Translations under genes and position numbers: made by a program
Notes under the pieces: generated by a model
What the model was told of the DNA's origin: nothing
What the model saw: only the letters and a program-made list of their open reading frames with translations
The model's database searches: none
In this document: piece after piece, positions 1 through 8,117 of the stretch
How the letters are laid out: each line of letters begins with the position of its first letter
How positions within the stretch are numbered: position 1 is the first letter of the stretch
Assembly: GCA_027487055.1 (NCBI GenBank)
Contig: JAIYEJ010000004.1
Location: 1-14,807, forward strand
Source of the DNA: Methylotenera sp.
GTDB taxonomy: Bacteria; Pseudomonadota; Gammaproteobacteria; Burkholderiales; Methylophilaceae
Length of the DNA stretch: 14,807 bases
Reading direction: 5' to 3'

Positions 1-1267
1 AGATTACCCAGACTTAACTTTTAACGACACTGTAAATGGTAAAGAACATATCCTAACTGCAAGTATCGGCGAAGTAACCAAAAAGAAAATTCAGGAGTTT
101 GCGCTTAAACAAAACTTACAAACCCTGCATAACCGTATTAATGAGCTTGGTGTAGCAGAGCCCATCGTGCAACAACAAGGCTTTGATCGTATTGTGGTGC
201 AGTTACCGGGTGTGCAAGATACAGCAAAAGCGAAAGAAATTTTAGGTCGTACTGCAACGCTTGAAATCCGAATGGTGGATGAAGATAAATCTGACATGGC
301 AACCTTAGAGAAAGCTATCAAAGGTCAGGTGCCATTTGGTGATGAGCTTTATAACGACCGCGAAGGTCGCCCAATTTTGGTTAAGAAAAACGTGGTGCTG
401 ACTGGTGACCGCATTACCGATGCAGGCCCAGGCGTAAACCAACAAAATGGCGGCTCTGTGGTAAACGTAACCCTAGACGGCCGTGGCGCAGGTATATTTA
501 AAAATGTTACCCGCGATAACGTGGGTAAACGCATGGCGATTTTGCTCATTGAAAAAGGCAGTACAGAAGTCATTACTGCGCCAGTGATTAACGAAGAAAT
601 CGGAGGCGGTCGAGTGCAGATTTCTGGCATGGCTAATACGCAAGAAGCGACCGACGTATCGTTGCTGTTGCGCGCTGGCGCACTAGCAGCACCAATGGAA
701 ATTATTGAAGAGCGCACTGTTGGCCCAAGCATGGGTGAAGAAAATATTAAACGCGGCGTGCACTCAACGCTTTGGGGCTTTGCCGCGATTGCCGTGATGA
801 TGTTGATTTACTACATGATATTTGGTGGCGTTTCTGTGCTGGCACTAGGCGTTAACTTACTATTATTGGTTGCGCTACTTTCTATGTTGCAAGCAACACT
901 TACCTTACCAGGCTTGGCAGCGATTGCGTTGGCACTTGGTATGGCGATTGATGCGAACGTACTGATTAATGAGCGCATCCGCGAAGAACTTCGCAATGGA
1001 AACTCACCGCAAGCAAGTATTAACGAAGGCTACAAAAATGCTTGGCATACCATTGTGGACTCGAACGTCACCACACTGATTGCAGGTTTAGCGCTATTTA
1101 TGTTTGGCACTGGCCCTATTAAAGGATTTGCTGTGGTGCACGTACTTGGCATTTTAACCTCTATGTTTAGTGCGGTTTTAGTTTCTCGCGCGATTGTGAA
1201 TATGCTTTATGGCTATCGCCGCAAAATTACTAAACTTTCTATCGGCCAAATTTATAAAGCTGATTAA
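1..1267 (+). CDS. secD: Protein translocase subunit SecD, 3' part (5' end outside window)
   Basis: SecD is an inner-membrane, proton-motive-force-driven partner of SecYEG. Its large periplasmic P1 domain helps pull exported proteins across the membrane. The reading frame is open from base 2, so about 421 C-terminal residues of a protein usually near 615 are present. A GTG at 167 could be mistaken for a start, but the frame and the family similarity continue upstream of it. Visible landmarks are the end of P1, the conserved stretch QISGMANTQEAT followed by LLLRAGALAAP (about 620-700), several hydrophobic membrane segments from about 775 onward, and the signature GMAIDANVLINERIREE (about 935-990), typical of SecD transmembrane helix 4. 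It ends 33 bases before secF with no terminator between, so the two are very likely co-transcribed. The upstream promoter, and any yajC or tgt, are outside the window. Identification is very secure. Confidence 0.97.
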   Translation, partial: DYPDLTFNDTVNGKEHILTASIGEVTKKKIQEFALKQNLQTLHNRINELGVAEPIVQQQGFDRIVVQLPGVQDTAKAKEILGRTATLEIRMVDEDKSDMATLEKAIKGQVPFGDELYNDREGRPILVKKNVVLTGDRITDAGPGVNQQNGGSVVNVTLDGRGAGIFKNVTRDNVGKRMAILLIEKGSTEVITAPVINEEIGGGRVQISGMANTQEATDVSLLLRAGALAAPMEIIEERTVGPSMGEENIKRGVHSTLWGFAAIAVMMLIYYMIFGGVSVLALGVNLLLLVALLSMLQATLTLPGLAAIALALGMAIDANVLINERIREELRNGNSPQASINEGYKNAWHTIVDSNVTTLIAGLALFMFGTGPIKGFAVVHVLGILTSMFSAVLVSRAIVNMLYGYRRKITKLSIGQIYKAD

Positions 1268-1300
1268 TCAATAACTGAATAAGCAAATCGAGCAAATATT

Positions 1301-2248
1301 ATGGAATTATTTAGAATTAAAAAAGATATCCCGTTTATGAGTTATGGCCGTTTGACCACGGCTATTTCGCTCATCACCTTTATTTTGGCTGTGTTTTTCT
1401 TAGCTACAAAAGGTTTGCATTACGGCGTAGATTTTACAGGCGGCACTGCGATGGAGGTGCATTACCCACATCCTGCTAATATTGATGCGATTCGTAATGC
1501 CGTTGCAAGCACTGGCCTAAAAGATGTCACTGTGCAAAATTTTGGAACTAGCCAAGATGTGCTTATTCGTTTGCCTTTGGTAAAAGAAATGTCAATTGCC
1601 AAACTTTCTGAGTCTGTTACAAATGCACTTAAAAGTGAAGACGCAACTGTGGAAGTGCGCCGTGTAGAAAGCGTAGGCTCACAAGTGGGTGATGAACTTT
1701 ATGCTAACGGCGGCTTGGCTTTATTATTAGTCTGTGTAGGCATTATGATTTACTTAGCAATTCGTTTTGAATGGCGTTTTGCAGTAGCCGCTATCATTGC
1801 CAATATGCATGACGTGGTGATTATTTTAGGCTTTTTTGCATACTTTCAATGGGAATTTAACTTAACAGTTTTAGCCGCGATTTTGGCTGTGTTAGGCTAC
1901 TCAGTTAACGAATCTGTGGTGGTATTTGACCGAGTGCGTGAAAACTTTAGAAAAATGCGCAAAGCTTCGGTTGTGCAAGTGATTGATAATGCGATTACCC
2001 GCACCATGAGTCGCACTGTGATTACCCACTTAATGACACAAACCATGGTGGGTTCTATGTTATTGTTTGGTGGCGAAGTATTACATAACTTTGCGCTCGC
2101 GCTTACCATCGGCATTTTGTTTGGTATTTATTCCTCTGTGTTGGTGGCTTGCCCAATCGCGATGTGGCTTGGTGTGAGTCGCGCTAATCTGATTGGCGAT
2201 ATTGAGAAAAAAGAAGGCGAGAAAAACTCAGAGGCGCTAGCACCTTAA
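1301..2248 (+). CDS. secF: Protein translocase subunit SecF
   Basis: SecF pairs with SecD in the inner membrane to form the accessory SecDF(YajC) complex, which drives late steps of Sec export. The 315-residue length is normal for the family. After a short cytoplasmic N-terminus there is a first membrane helix (about residues 17-37), then the conserved DFTGG motif (44-48) at the start of the periplasmic domain. Five more hydrophobic segments fill the C-terminal half. The helix-4 signature reads GYSVNESVVVFDRVRENFRK; many relatives have SVNDTVVVFDR, so the Asp-Thr to Glu-Ser variant is noticeable but also known in betaproteobacteria. The C-terminus is a charged cytoplasmic tail (EKKEGEKN). The ATG at 1301 gives the canonical N-terminus; only a weak GAG lies upstream as a ribosome site. 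It follows secD in an apparent operon. Confidence 0.97.
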   Translation: MELFRIKKDIPFMSYGRLTTAISLITFILAVFFLATKGLHYGVDFTGGTAMEVHYPHPANIDAIRNAVASTGLKDVTVQNFGTSQDVLIRLPLVKEMSIAKLSESVTNALKSEDATVEVRRVESVGSQVGDELYANGGLALLLVCVGIMIYLAIRFEWRFAVAAIIANMHDVVIILGFFAYFQWEFNLTVLAAILAVLGYSVNESVVVFDRVRENFRKMRKASVVQVIDNAITRTMSRTVITHLMTQTMVGSMLLFGGEVLHNFALALTIGILFGIYSSVLVACPIAMWLGVSRANLIGDIEKKEGEKNSEALAP

Positions 2249-2389
2249 GTATTGCTTGCCTTGAGTTTTGCGCCTTGCCCTTTAATGTATTTACAAGTAT
2301 TTTATTTGGCAGTTCAGGCCAGTAAGCGCTTGATTCTTGAAGCAGTTAAAAGGTAAACTTGTCATATCACAACTACGATTTAGCGCCCA

Positions 2390-3661
2390 TTGGATAATAT
2401 TCCCATAGCATGGCAACTGGCTATTTTAGCCTTATTGTTACTTTTATCTGGATTTTTTTCAGTCGCAGAAACTAGTTTAATGTCGCTCAACCGCTATCGG
2501 TTGCGCCATTTAGTCAAAGAAGGTAACCGTGGTGCACGATTGGCAAGCGCCTTACTTGCCCAAACAGACAAGCTCCTAGGCGTAATTTTACTGTGCAACA
2601 ACTTCGCCAACGCTGCCTCTGCCACTCTTGTCACACTCATCACAGTAGAACTCTTTGGCGAGGGCGAATGGGTTCTCATGATAGGCACTTTAGCGGTAAC
2701 TTTCGCGATATTAGTGTTTAGTGAAATCACCCCCAAGGTTGTCGCAGCCGCTTATCCAGAAAAACTAGGCATATTGTGCAGTTATGTGCTTTATCCTTTA
2801 CTTAAGGTTTTATACCCCGTTGTTTGGTTTATCAATTTGTTTGTAGAGGGCTTATTAAAGCTTTTGAGAGTCAATGTTAACTTTAGTGAAGGCGCGCAAT
2901 CTCTAACCATGGATGAATTGCGCAGCATTGTGACGGATGCTGGTCATTTTCTGCCCAATAAGCACCGAACTATTTTACTTAACTTGTTTGAGCTTGAAAA
3001 AATCACTGTCGACGACGTAATGACCGCACACACACTTGCTGAGGTGATTGACTTTGATGCGCCGATTGAAGAAATATTACAACGCATCTCTAATAGTCAC
3101 CACACACGTTTGCCTGTGCGCGAAGGCGATACTGAAGAAATTATCGGGATTATTCATATTCGAAAAATTATCAATCAAGTGCGGTTACATCAACAAGATA
3201 GCGACTTAACAAAAGAAGCATTACGCGAAATTATTGAAGCGCCCTATTTTGTGCCTGCCGGTACACCGCTATATACGCAGATTCAGCAATTTCAAGAAAA
3301 CCAAGAACGCATTGCGCTTGTCGTAGATGAGTATGGTGAATTTAAAGGTTTAATTACGCTAGAGGATATTTTGGAGGAAGTCATCGGTGATTTTACCACC
3401 CAGTCCCCAAGCCGAATTGGCAGCTACCGCCAAGAAGCAGACGGCAGTTGGTTGGTAGATGGCAGTAGTACATTGCGTGACTTGAATAAAAAACTAAACC
3501 TTTCATTGCCGCTAGATGGCCCAGTCACTTTAAATGGATTAATCATTGAACATTTTGAAGATATACCAGAGCCTGGTACCAGCTTTAAAATTGGTGAGCA
3601 TCATCTTGAAATCATTCAAACACAAGATAGAATTGTTAAAAGCGTCAAAATTTTTTCTTAA
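2390..3661 (+). CDS. CorB/CNNM-like DUF21-CBS membrane protein, putative Mg2+/Co2+ transporter
   Basis: This is a HlyC/CorC (CNNM) family integral membrane protein of 423 residues, closest in layout to proteins called CorB or YfjD and implicated in magnesium or cobalt transport. Domains in order: DUF21 transmembrane domain (about 5-180, with SVAETSLMSLNRYRL, LLCNNFANAASATL and FSEITPKVVA, all hallmarks of the fold); two CBS domains (about 205-262 and 280-335, the latter with VVDEYGEFKGLITLEDILEE), which in relatives bind ATP-Mg; and a C-terminal CorC_HlyC domain (about 345-423). The start is TTG at 2390: the frame is closed by TAG at 2381-2383, and the next ATG (2480) would delete the first membrane helix. 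No Shine-Dalgarno is visible. The 141 bases after secF contain no convincing terminator, and only a weak promoter-like pair (TTGATT at 2330, TAAACT at 2354), so independent transcription is uncertain. The ion specificity is inferred from the family only. Confidence 0.9.
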   Translation: MDNIPIAWQLAILALLLLLSGFFSVAETSLMSLNRYRLRHLVKEGNRGARLASALLAQTDKLLGVILLCNNFANAASATLVTLITVELFGEGEWVLMIGTLAVTFAILVFSEITPKVVAAAYPEKLGILCSYVLYPLLKVLYPVVWFINLFVEGLLKLLRVNVNFSEGAQSLTMDELRSIVTDAGHFLPNKHRTILLNLFELEKITVDDVMTAHTLAEVIDFDAPIEEILQRISNSHHTRLPVREGDTEEIIGIIHIRKIINQVRLHQQDSDLTKEALREIIEAPYFVPAGTPLYTQIQQFQENQERIALVVDEYGEFKGLITLEDILEEVIGDFTTQSPSRIGSYRQEADGSWLVDGSSTLRDLNKKLNLSLPLDGPVTLNGLIIEHFEDIPEPGTSFKIGEHHLEIIQTQDRIVKSVKIFS

Positions 3662-3680
3662 TTGCATAAATCTTTAGTTG

Positions 3681-3707
3681 CAACCCATTTGGGTACTTGA
3701 ATTTTTT
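3681..3707 (+). terminator. Weak candidate terminator between the CorB-like gene and clpS
   Basis: A small hairpin, ACCCA-TT-TGGGT at 3683-3694, is followed after 7 bases by a run of six T (3702-3707). An alternative pairing adds CAA/TTG at the base (3681-3683 with 3697-3699) with a three-base bulge, bringing the T-run nearer the stem. The stem is short and the loop tight, so termination may be partial or absent. Confidence 0.35.
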
Positions 3708-3746
3708 GTTATTCGGCTCAAAATACAAAATTGCACGGAACAATAA

Positions 3747-4058
3747 ATGGCAAACATAAATCCAATAGGCGATGTAGCAATAAAACCAAGCGCAGTTAAA
3801 CCTAAACTGCCAGAAATGTTTAAAGTTTTATTATTAAATGACGATTACACTCCTATGGAGTTTGTTGTTGAAACGATACAACGCTTTTTTAATAAAACAC
3901 GTGAACAAGCAACACAAATCATGCTCAAAGTACATACTGAGGGCATCGGAGTATGTGGCGTGTACCCACAAGACATTGCAGAAACAAAGATGAATCAGGT
4001 GTTGATTCATGCAAAGGAAGCGCAGCATCCGTTGCAATGTGTTATAGAGCCTGCTTAA
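3747..4058 (+). CDS. clpS: ATP-dependent Clp protease adaptor ClpS
   Basis: ClpS is a small cytoplasmic adaptor that recognises N-end-rule (N-degron) substrates and docks on the N-terminal domain of ClpA for degradation by ClpAP. The 103-residue length is typical. A flexible N-terminal extension (about 1-23) is followed by the conserved core: MFKVLLLNDDYTPMEFVVETIQ, where NDDYTPM forms the hydrophobic pocket for the N-terminal residue. Then come HTEGIGVCGVYPQDIAETK and a final strand, HPLQCVIEPA. The start at 3747 has a weak CGGA site 7-10 bases upstream and gives the usual N-terminal length. It lies 90 bases upstream of clpA, the classic clpS-clpA order, which supports the assignment. Confidence 0.97.
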   Translation: MANINPIGDVAIKPSAVKPKLPEMFKVLLLNDDYTPMEFVVETIQRFFNKTREQATQIMLKVHTEGIGVCGVYPQDIAETKMNQVLIHAKEAQHPLQCVIEPA

Positions 4059-4093
4059 GCTGGCGTTGTAAATAAAGTGCTTACTTGATATTG

Positions 4094-4122
4094 GTGACAG
4101 AAATTAATAAGAGGCGTACAGT
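4094..4122 (+). promoter_or_regulatory. Possible promoter between clpS and clpA
   Basis: GTGACA (4094-4099, five of six matches to the sigma-70 -35 consensus) is separated by 17 bases from TACAGT (4117-4122, four of six matches to the -10). Transcription would begin near 4129, about 20 bases before clpA. The -10 is poor, and clpA could equally be read through from clpS. This is a pattern match only. Confidence 0.3.
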
Positions 4123-4148
4123 AGTCATATGAAAGTTGAAGGTAAAAA

Positions 4149-6440
4149 ATGATAGCCCAAGAATTAGAAGTAAGTTTACATATGGCGTTTATGGATGCGC
4201 GACAAAAGCGCCATGAACTCATTACGGTTGAACATTTACTTCTTGCTATGATTGATAATCCTACCGCGGCTGAAGTACTTCGCGCTTGTGGTGCAAAATT
4301 TGAGGTCTTACGTACAGAGCTCGTTCATTATATTGAAGAGCACACACCCATTGTAGGCGGCGATGATGAGGTTGATACACAACCCACACTTGGCTTTCAA
4401 CGTGTCATCCAACGCGCTATGTTGCATGTGCAATCTAGTGGCAAAAAAGAAGTCACTGGTGCAAATGTACTCGTTGCGATATACGGCGAAAAAGATTCAC
4501 ATGCAGTATTTTTCTTGCATCAACAAGGCATCACTAGGTTAGATGTGGTTAACTTTATCTCGCACGGCGTTGCAAAAATACCAGAAGGTGAGAATAAAAT
4601 TGAAGGTGGCGAAACTGATGTTGAGATGGAATCAGCACCAACAGGCGCGCTTGAAAGCTTTACTGCAAACCTAAATGCGCAAGTGGCTGCTGGCAAAATA
4701 GATCCACTTATTGGTCGCGCCCCTGAGTTAGAGCGTGTGATTCAAACGCTATGCCGTCGCCGCAAAAATAATCCTTTGTTAGTTGGTGAAGCGGGCGTTG
4801 GTAAAACTGCGATTGCTGAAGGCCTGGCAAGTCGTATTGTCAATAAAGAAATCCCTGATGTTTTGGCAAATGCTACCGTTTACTCGCTTGATATGGGTGC
4901 ATTATTAGCAGGTACTAAATACCGTGGTGATTTTGAGCAACGCTTAAAAGCCGTAATGAAACAGCTTGCAGAAAAGCCTGACGCAATTTTGTTTATTGAT
5001 GAAATCCACACATTAATTGGTGCTGGCGCGGCAAGTGGTGGCACATTAGATGCTAGCAACTTACTAAAACCAGCTCTATCAAACGGCACACTTAAATGCA
5101 TAGGCGCAACCACTTACCAAGAATACCGTGGTATTTTTGAGAAAGACCATGCGCTCTCTCGTCGCTTCCAAAAAGTGGATGTAGTTGAACCAAGCGTTGC
5201 CGAAACCATTGAAATTCTAAAAGGCTTGAAATCGCGCTTTGAAGAACACCATAGTGTTAAGTATAGCGCCAGCGCACTTTCTACTGCGGCGGAGCTTTCT
5301 GCTAAGTACATCAATGACCGCCATTTGCCAGACAAAGCGATCGACGTGATTGATGAAGCAGGCGCTGCACAACGTATTTTGCCTAAAAACAAACAGAAGA
5401 AAGTCATCGGCAATAAAGAGATTGAAGACATTATTGCCAAAATTGCGCGTATTCCGCCCAAAAACATTTCTAACGATGACCGCACTGCGCTTAAAACGCT
5501 AGAGCGTGATTTAAAAGCGGTAGTTTTTGGTCAAGACAAAGCCATTGAAGTTCTCACGACCGCCGTTAAAATGGCGCGTAGCGGCCTTGGTGGCAACAAT
5601 AAACCAGTAGGTAGCTTCTTGTTTAGTGGGCCGACTGGCGTGGGTAAAACTGAGGTTGCTAAACAGCTCGCTTATATCATGGGCGTAGAACTCATCCGCT
5701 TTGACATGAGTGAATACATGGAGCGACATGCCGTCAGCCGGTTAATTGGAGCGCCTCCTGGCTATGTGGGCTTTGAGCAAGGTGGTTTGATGACAGAAGC
5801 CATTACCAAACAGCCTTATTGCGTATTGCTTTTAGATGAAATCGAAAAAGCACATCCGGATATTTTCAATATTCTATTGCAAGTGATGGATCACGGCACA
5901 CTCACCGACAATAATGGTCGTAAAGCAGACTTTAGAAACGTGACGATTATCATGACGACCAATGCAGGTGCAGAAAACCTAAGCAAATCGAGCATCGGCT
6001 TTACCAATGCGAAAGACTCATCTGATGAAGCGGCAGATATTAAACGCTTCTTCTCTCCAGAGTTTCGTAACCGTTTAGATGCAACGGTATCATTCGCGGC
6101 GCTTTCACAAGAAATTATTATCCGTGTGGTAGATAAATTCTTAATGCAGTTAGAAGATCAATTGCACGAGAAAAAAGTGGAAGTAACCTTTAGTGATGCA
6201 CTGAAATCTTACCTTGGTAAAAAAGGCTTTGATCCACTCATGGGCGCGCGCCCAATGGCACGCTTGATTCAAGACACTATTCGTAAGGCTCTGGCGGATG
6301 AGTTGTTATTTGGAAAACTCGCCAATGGTGGAAACGTGCATGTGGATATTGATGATAAAGATGTGGTGAAATTAGTGTTTGATGAAACTAAAAACACCGC
6401 AAAACCAGAATCGCCAAAACCTGAAGCAGAGACCATTTAA
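4149..6440 (+). CDS. clpA: ATP-dependent Clp protease ATP-binding subunit ClpA
   Basis: ClpA is the hexameric AAA+ unfoldase that threads substrates, including those delivered by ClpS, into the ClpP peptidase. Its 763 residues match the family. Order of parts: Clp N-domain with two repeats (about 1-145); first AAA+ module with Walker A GEAGVGKT (213-220) and Walker B ILFIDE (280-285); second module with Walker A GPTGVGKT (494-501) and Walker B LLLDE (560-564); then the ClpP-docking tripeptide IGF (616-618) before FFSPEFRNRLD, and a C-terminal small domain. There is no long coiled-coil middle domain, which excludes ClpB. The IGF loop and the neighbouring clpS support ClpA over ClpC or ClpB. 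AAGG (4139-4142) is a well-placed ribosome site. The start ATG overlaps the TGA of a seven-codon upstream reading frame. A strong hairpin terminator follows 30 bases after the stop. clpP is not in the window. Confidence 0.97.
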   Translation: MIAQELEVSLHMAFMDARQKRHELITVEHLLLAMIDNPTAAEVLRACGAKFEVLRTELVHYIEEHTPIVGGDDEVDTQPTLGFQRVIQRAMLHVQSSGKKEVTGANVLVAIYGEKDSHAVFFLHQQGITRLDVVNFISHGVAKIPEGENKIEGGETDVEMESAPTGALESFTANLNAQVAAGKIDPLIGRAPELERVIQTLCRRRKNNPLLVGEAGVGKTAIAEGLASRIVNKEIPDVLANATVYSLDMGALLAGTKYRGDFEQRLKAVMKQLAEKPDAILFIDEIHTLIGAGAASGGTLDASNLLKPALSNGTLKCIGATTYQEYRGIFEKDHALSRRFQKVDVVEPSVAETIEILKGLKSRFEEHHSVKYSASALSTAAELSAKYINDRHLPDKAIDVIDEAGAAQRILPKNKQKKVIGNKEIEDIIAKIARIPPKNISNDDRTALKTLERDLKAVVFGQDKAIEVLTTAVKMARSGLGGNNKPVGSFLFSGPTGVGKTEVAKQLAYIMGVELIRFDMSEYMERHAVSRLIGAPPGYVGFEQGGLMTEAITKQPYCVLLLDEIEKAHPDIFNILLQVMDHGTLTDNNGRKADFRNVTIIMTTNAGAENLSKSSIGFTNAKDSSDEAADIKRFFSPEFRNRLDATVSFAALSQEIIIRVVDKFLMQLEDQLHEKKVEVTFSDALKSYLGKKGFDPLMGARPMARLIQDTIRKALADELLFGKLANGGNVHVDIDDKDVVKLVFDETKNTAKPESPKPEAETI

Positions 6441-6467
6441 CTTTACCAAAACTTTGCTGTAACAAAA

Positions 6468-7082
6468 TTACCCGACGCTATCTGTACTTTGATACGTCGG
6501 GTTTTTTGTCATCACGCTGTTAAATAACTCACTCTCTACCCAGCCTTTTAACCAATCATACAATTTTGGGTAGTACTTCGTTTGCCACCAAATATCGTCC
6601 ACTGCAGCAAATTGGCGCACGAAAGGAAAGATTGCAATATCTGCAATCCCTGCATCGTCACTCAATAAGTAAGTATGCAAGCTCAGCATATGTTCGAGCT
6701 TTTGTAAAAACACTTCGCCATCGGCACGGTGTTGGATTTGCGTTTGGTTAGGATGGCGCTCTGGGTATTTATAAGCATCTAATGCTTTTTTAAAGTTGCT
6801 ATCATTATCAAAAATTAATGCTCTGGAAGCCTCATGGATATTGCCTTGCATAGCATGATCTTTGAAAGCCAAAATCATAATTTCTAAACTTTCATCAATC
6901 ACAGTGCCATCTGCCAATTGTAAAACGGGCACTGTAGCTTTGGGCGATATTTGTAACATGTGGGCAGGTTTGTCACGCAGCGACACTTCACGAGTCTCCA
7001 CTGCAATATTTGCTAATTTAAGCGCCATACGCGCACGCATTGCATAGGGGCAACGTCGATAGGAATAAAGTATTGGTAGCAT
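6468..7082 (-). CDS. Glutathione S-transferase-fold protein
   Basis: This is a 204-residue cytoplasmic protein with an N-terminal thioredoxin-like GST domain (about 1-80) and an all-helical C-terminal domain (about 85-195). The N-terminus reads LYSYRRCPYAMRARMAL, placing a cysteine (Cys11) where many GSTs have Ser or Tyr. This points to a glutaredoxin-2/omega-like thiol chemistry rather than classical conjugation. ATVPVLQLADGTVIDES carries the cis-proline loop and the Glu-Ser pair that binds the gamma-glutamyl group of glutathione. The C-terminal helix has YLLSDDAGIADIAIFPFVRQFA, the conserved N-capping region of GST folds. It begins 13 bases after pyrD and is probably the last gene of the minus-strand operon. 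Its final codons form the clpA terminator hairpin. The physiological substrate cannot be told from sequence. Confidence 0.88.
   Translation of the reverse strand: MLPILYSYRRCPYAMRARMALKLANIAVETREVSLRDKPAHMLQISPKATVPVLQLADGTVIDESLEIMILAFKDHAMQGNIHEASRALIFDNDSNFKKALDAYKYPERHPNQTQIQHRADGEVFLQKLEHMLSLHTYLLSDDAGIADIAIFPFVRQFAAVDDIWWQTKYYPKLYDWLKGWVESELFNSVMTKNPTYQSTDSVG
6470..6507 (+). terminator. Rho-independent terminator of clpA, inside the 3' end of convergent gst
   Basis: CCCGACG (6471-6477) pairs perfectly with CGTCGGG (6495-6501). An inner TATC/GATA stem (6479-6482 with 6491-6494) extends it past a one-base bulge, leaving an eight-base loop. A run of six T follows immediately (6502-6507). 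It is oriented to stop plus-strand transcripts from clpA. The arms also encode the last residues of the minus-strand gst gene. On the minus strand the same hairpin is followed by TAATTTT, so weak bidirectional action is possible. Confidence 0.85.
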
Positions 7083-7095
7083 TCGCTTTTAAAAA

Positions 7096-8112
7096 CTAAC
7101 CCAGCGTTTTACAAATATCGCGCACTAACGTGGGCCCTTTATAAATCAGCCCACTGTAGACTTGCACCAAACTCGCCCCTGCTGCGATTTTTTCTGCAGC
7201 ATCCGCGCCGCTTAAAATCCCACCCACACCAATAATCGGTAGCGAGCCTTGCAGTTGTTTGGATAGCTGCCCAATCACTATGGTGGATTGTTGCTTGACA
7301 GGCGCGCCAGAAAGGCCACCAGTTTCTTCGGCATTGTGCATGCCTTTTACCGCATCACGACTAAGCGTAGTATTCGTCGCAATCACGCCATCTATTTGAT
7401 GTTGCATTAATAAATTGGCAATTTCAACGACTTGTTCATGGTTTAAGTCGGGCGCGATTTTGAGCGTAACGGGCACGTATTTACCGTGCTTTTCTGCTAG
7501 TTTTGATTGTTCTAACTTTAAGCTAGAGAGCAAACTAGACAAGGCTTCTTTTTCTTGCAAATCGCGCAAATTTTTAGTGTTGGGTGATGAAATATTCACT
7601 GTAATATAGTGCGCATGTGAATAGACTTTTTGCATACAAAGTAAATAATCATCCACCGCACGCTCGTTAGGCGTATCAAAGTTTTTACCAATATTAATGC
7701 CCAGCACACCTTTATATTTGGCGCCTTTGACATTTTCAATCAGGTTGTCTACTCCCAAATTATTAAAACCAAAGCGATTAATTATGCCGTTTGCTTCAGT
7801 CACACGGAATAAACGCGGCTTGGGGTTACCTGGTTGCGGACGTGGGGTTACAGTGCCAATCTCTATAAAACCAAAACCAAGTGCCGACATCCCATCAATC
7901 ACTGCGCCATTTTTATCAAGCCCTGCAGCCAAACCCACCGCATTTGTAAAATCAATACCCATCACTTGCCGCGAAAGAGACTTTGGCGCCTTTGGATATA
8001 AATGGAGTAATCCAGATTTTTCAGCCCATTTTAGGCTTTTTAAAGTGATATCATGCGCGCGCTCAGCATCGAGTTGAAACAAAAGAGGCTTTACTAGCGT
8101 ATAGCAACTCAT
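7096..8112 (-). CDS. pyrD: Dihydroorotate dehydrogenase (quinone), class 2
   Basis: PyrD oxidises dihydroorotate to orotate with FMN and passes electrons to ubiquinone, the fourth step of pyrimidine synthesis, at the inner face of the cytoplasmic membrane. The 338 residues and an N-terminal helical extension (about 1-40, where class 2 enzymes contact membrane and quinone) show it is class 2. Landmarks: AVGLAAGLDKNG near residue 60, IINRFGFNNLGVDNL, and TVNISSPNTKNLRDLQ with the catalytic-base serine at residue 175, the same number as in the E. coli enzyme. Further along are TLKIAPDL, GVIATNTTLSR, GGLSGAPV and IGVGGILSGADA for FMN phosphate binding. It starts 5 bases after the stop of the large oxidoreductase gene and has no visible Shine-Dalgarno, which suggests translational coupling. 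Confidence 0.97.
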   Translation of the reverse strand: MSCYTLVKPLLFQLDAERAHDITLKSLKWAEKSGLLHLYPKAPKSLSRQVMGIDFTNAVGLAAGLDKNGAVIDGMSALGFGFIEIGTVTPRPQPGNPKPRLFRVTEANGIINRFGFNNLGVDNLIENVKGAKYKGVLGINIGKNFDTPNERAVDDYLLCMQKVYSHAHYITVNISSPNTKNLRDLQEKEALSSLLSSLKLEQSKLAEKHGKYVPVTLKIAPDLNHEQVVEIANLLMQHQIDGVIATNTTLSRDAVKGMHNAEETGGLSGAPVKQQSTIVIGQLSKQLQGSLPIIGVGGILSGADAAEKIAAGASLVQVYSGLIYKGPTLVRDICKTLG

Positions 8113-8117
8113 GCTAG

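Noticed and set aside
167..169. GTG as a possible start of a shorter SecD
   Set aside because: The same frame is open and SecD-like from base 2, so the gene is simply truncated by the window edge.
2249..2389. Possible terminator, promoter or small RNA between secF and the CorB-like gene
   Set aside because: Only short stems (TGGC/GCCA, GCTT/AAGC) without T-runs and a weak TTGATT/TAAACT pair are present; nothing convincing.
4149..6440. ClpB or ClpC instead of ClpA
   Set aside because: No coiled-coil middle domain is present, a ClpP-docking IGF loop is present, and clpS lies directly upstream.
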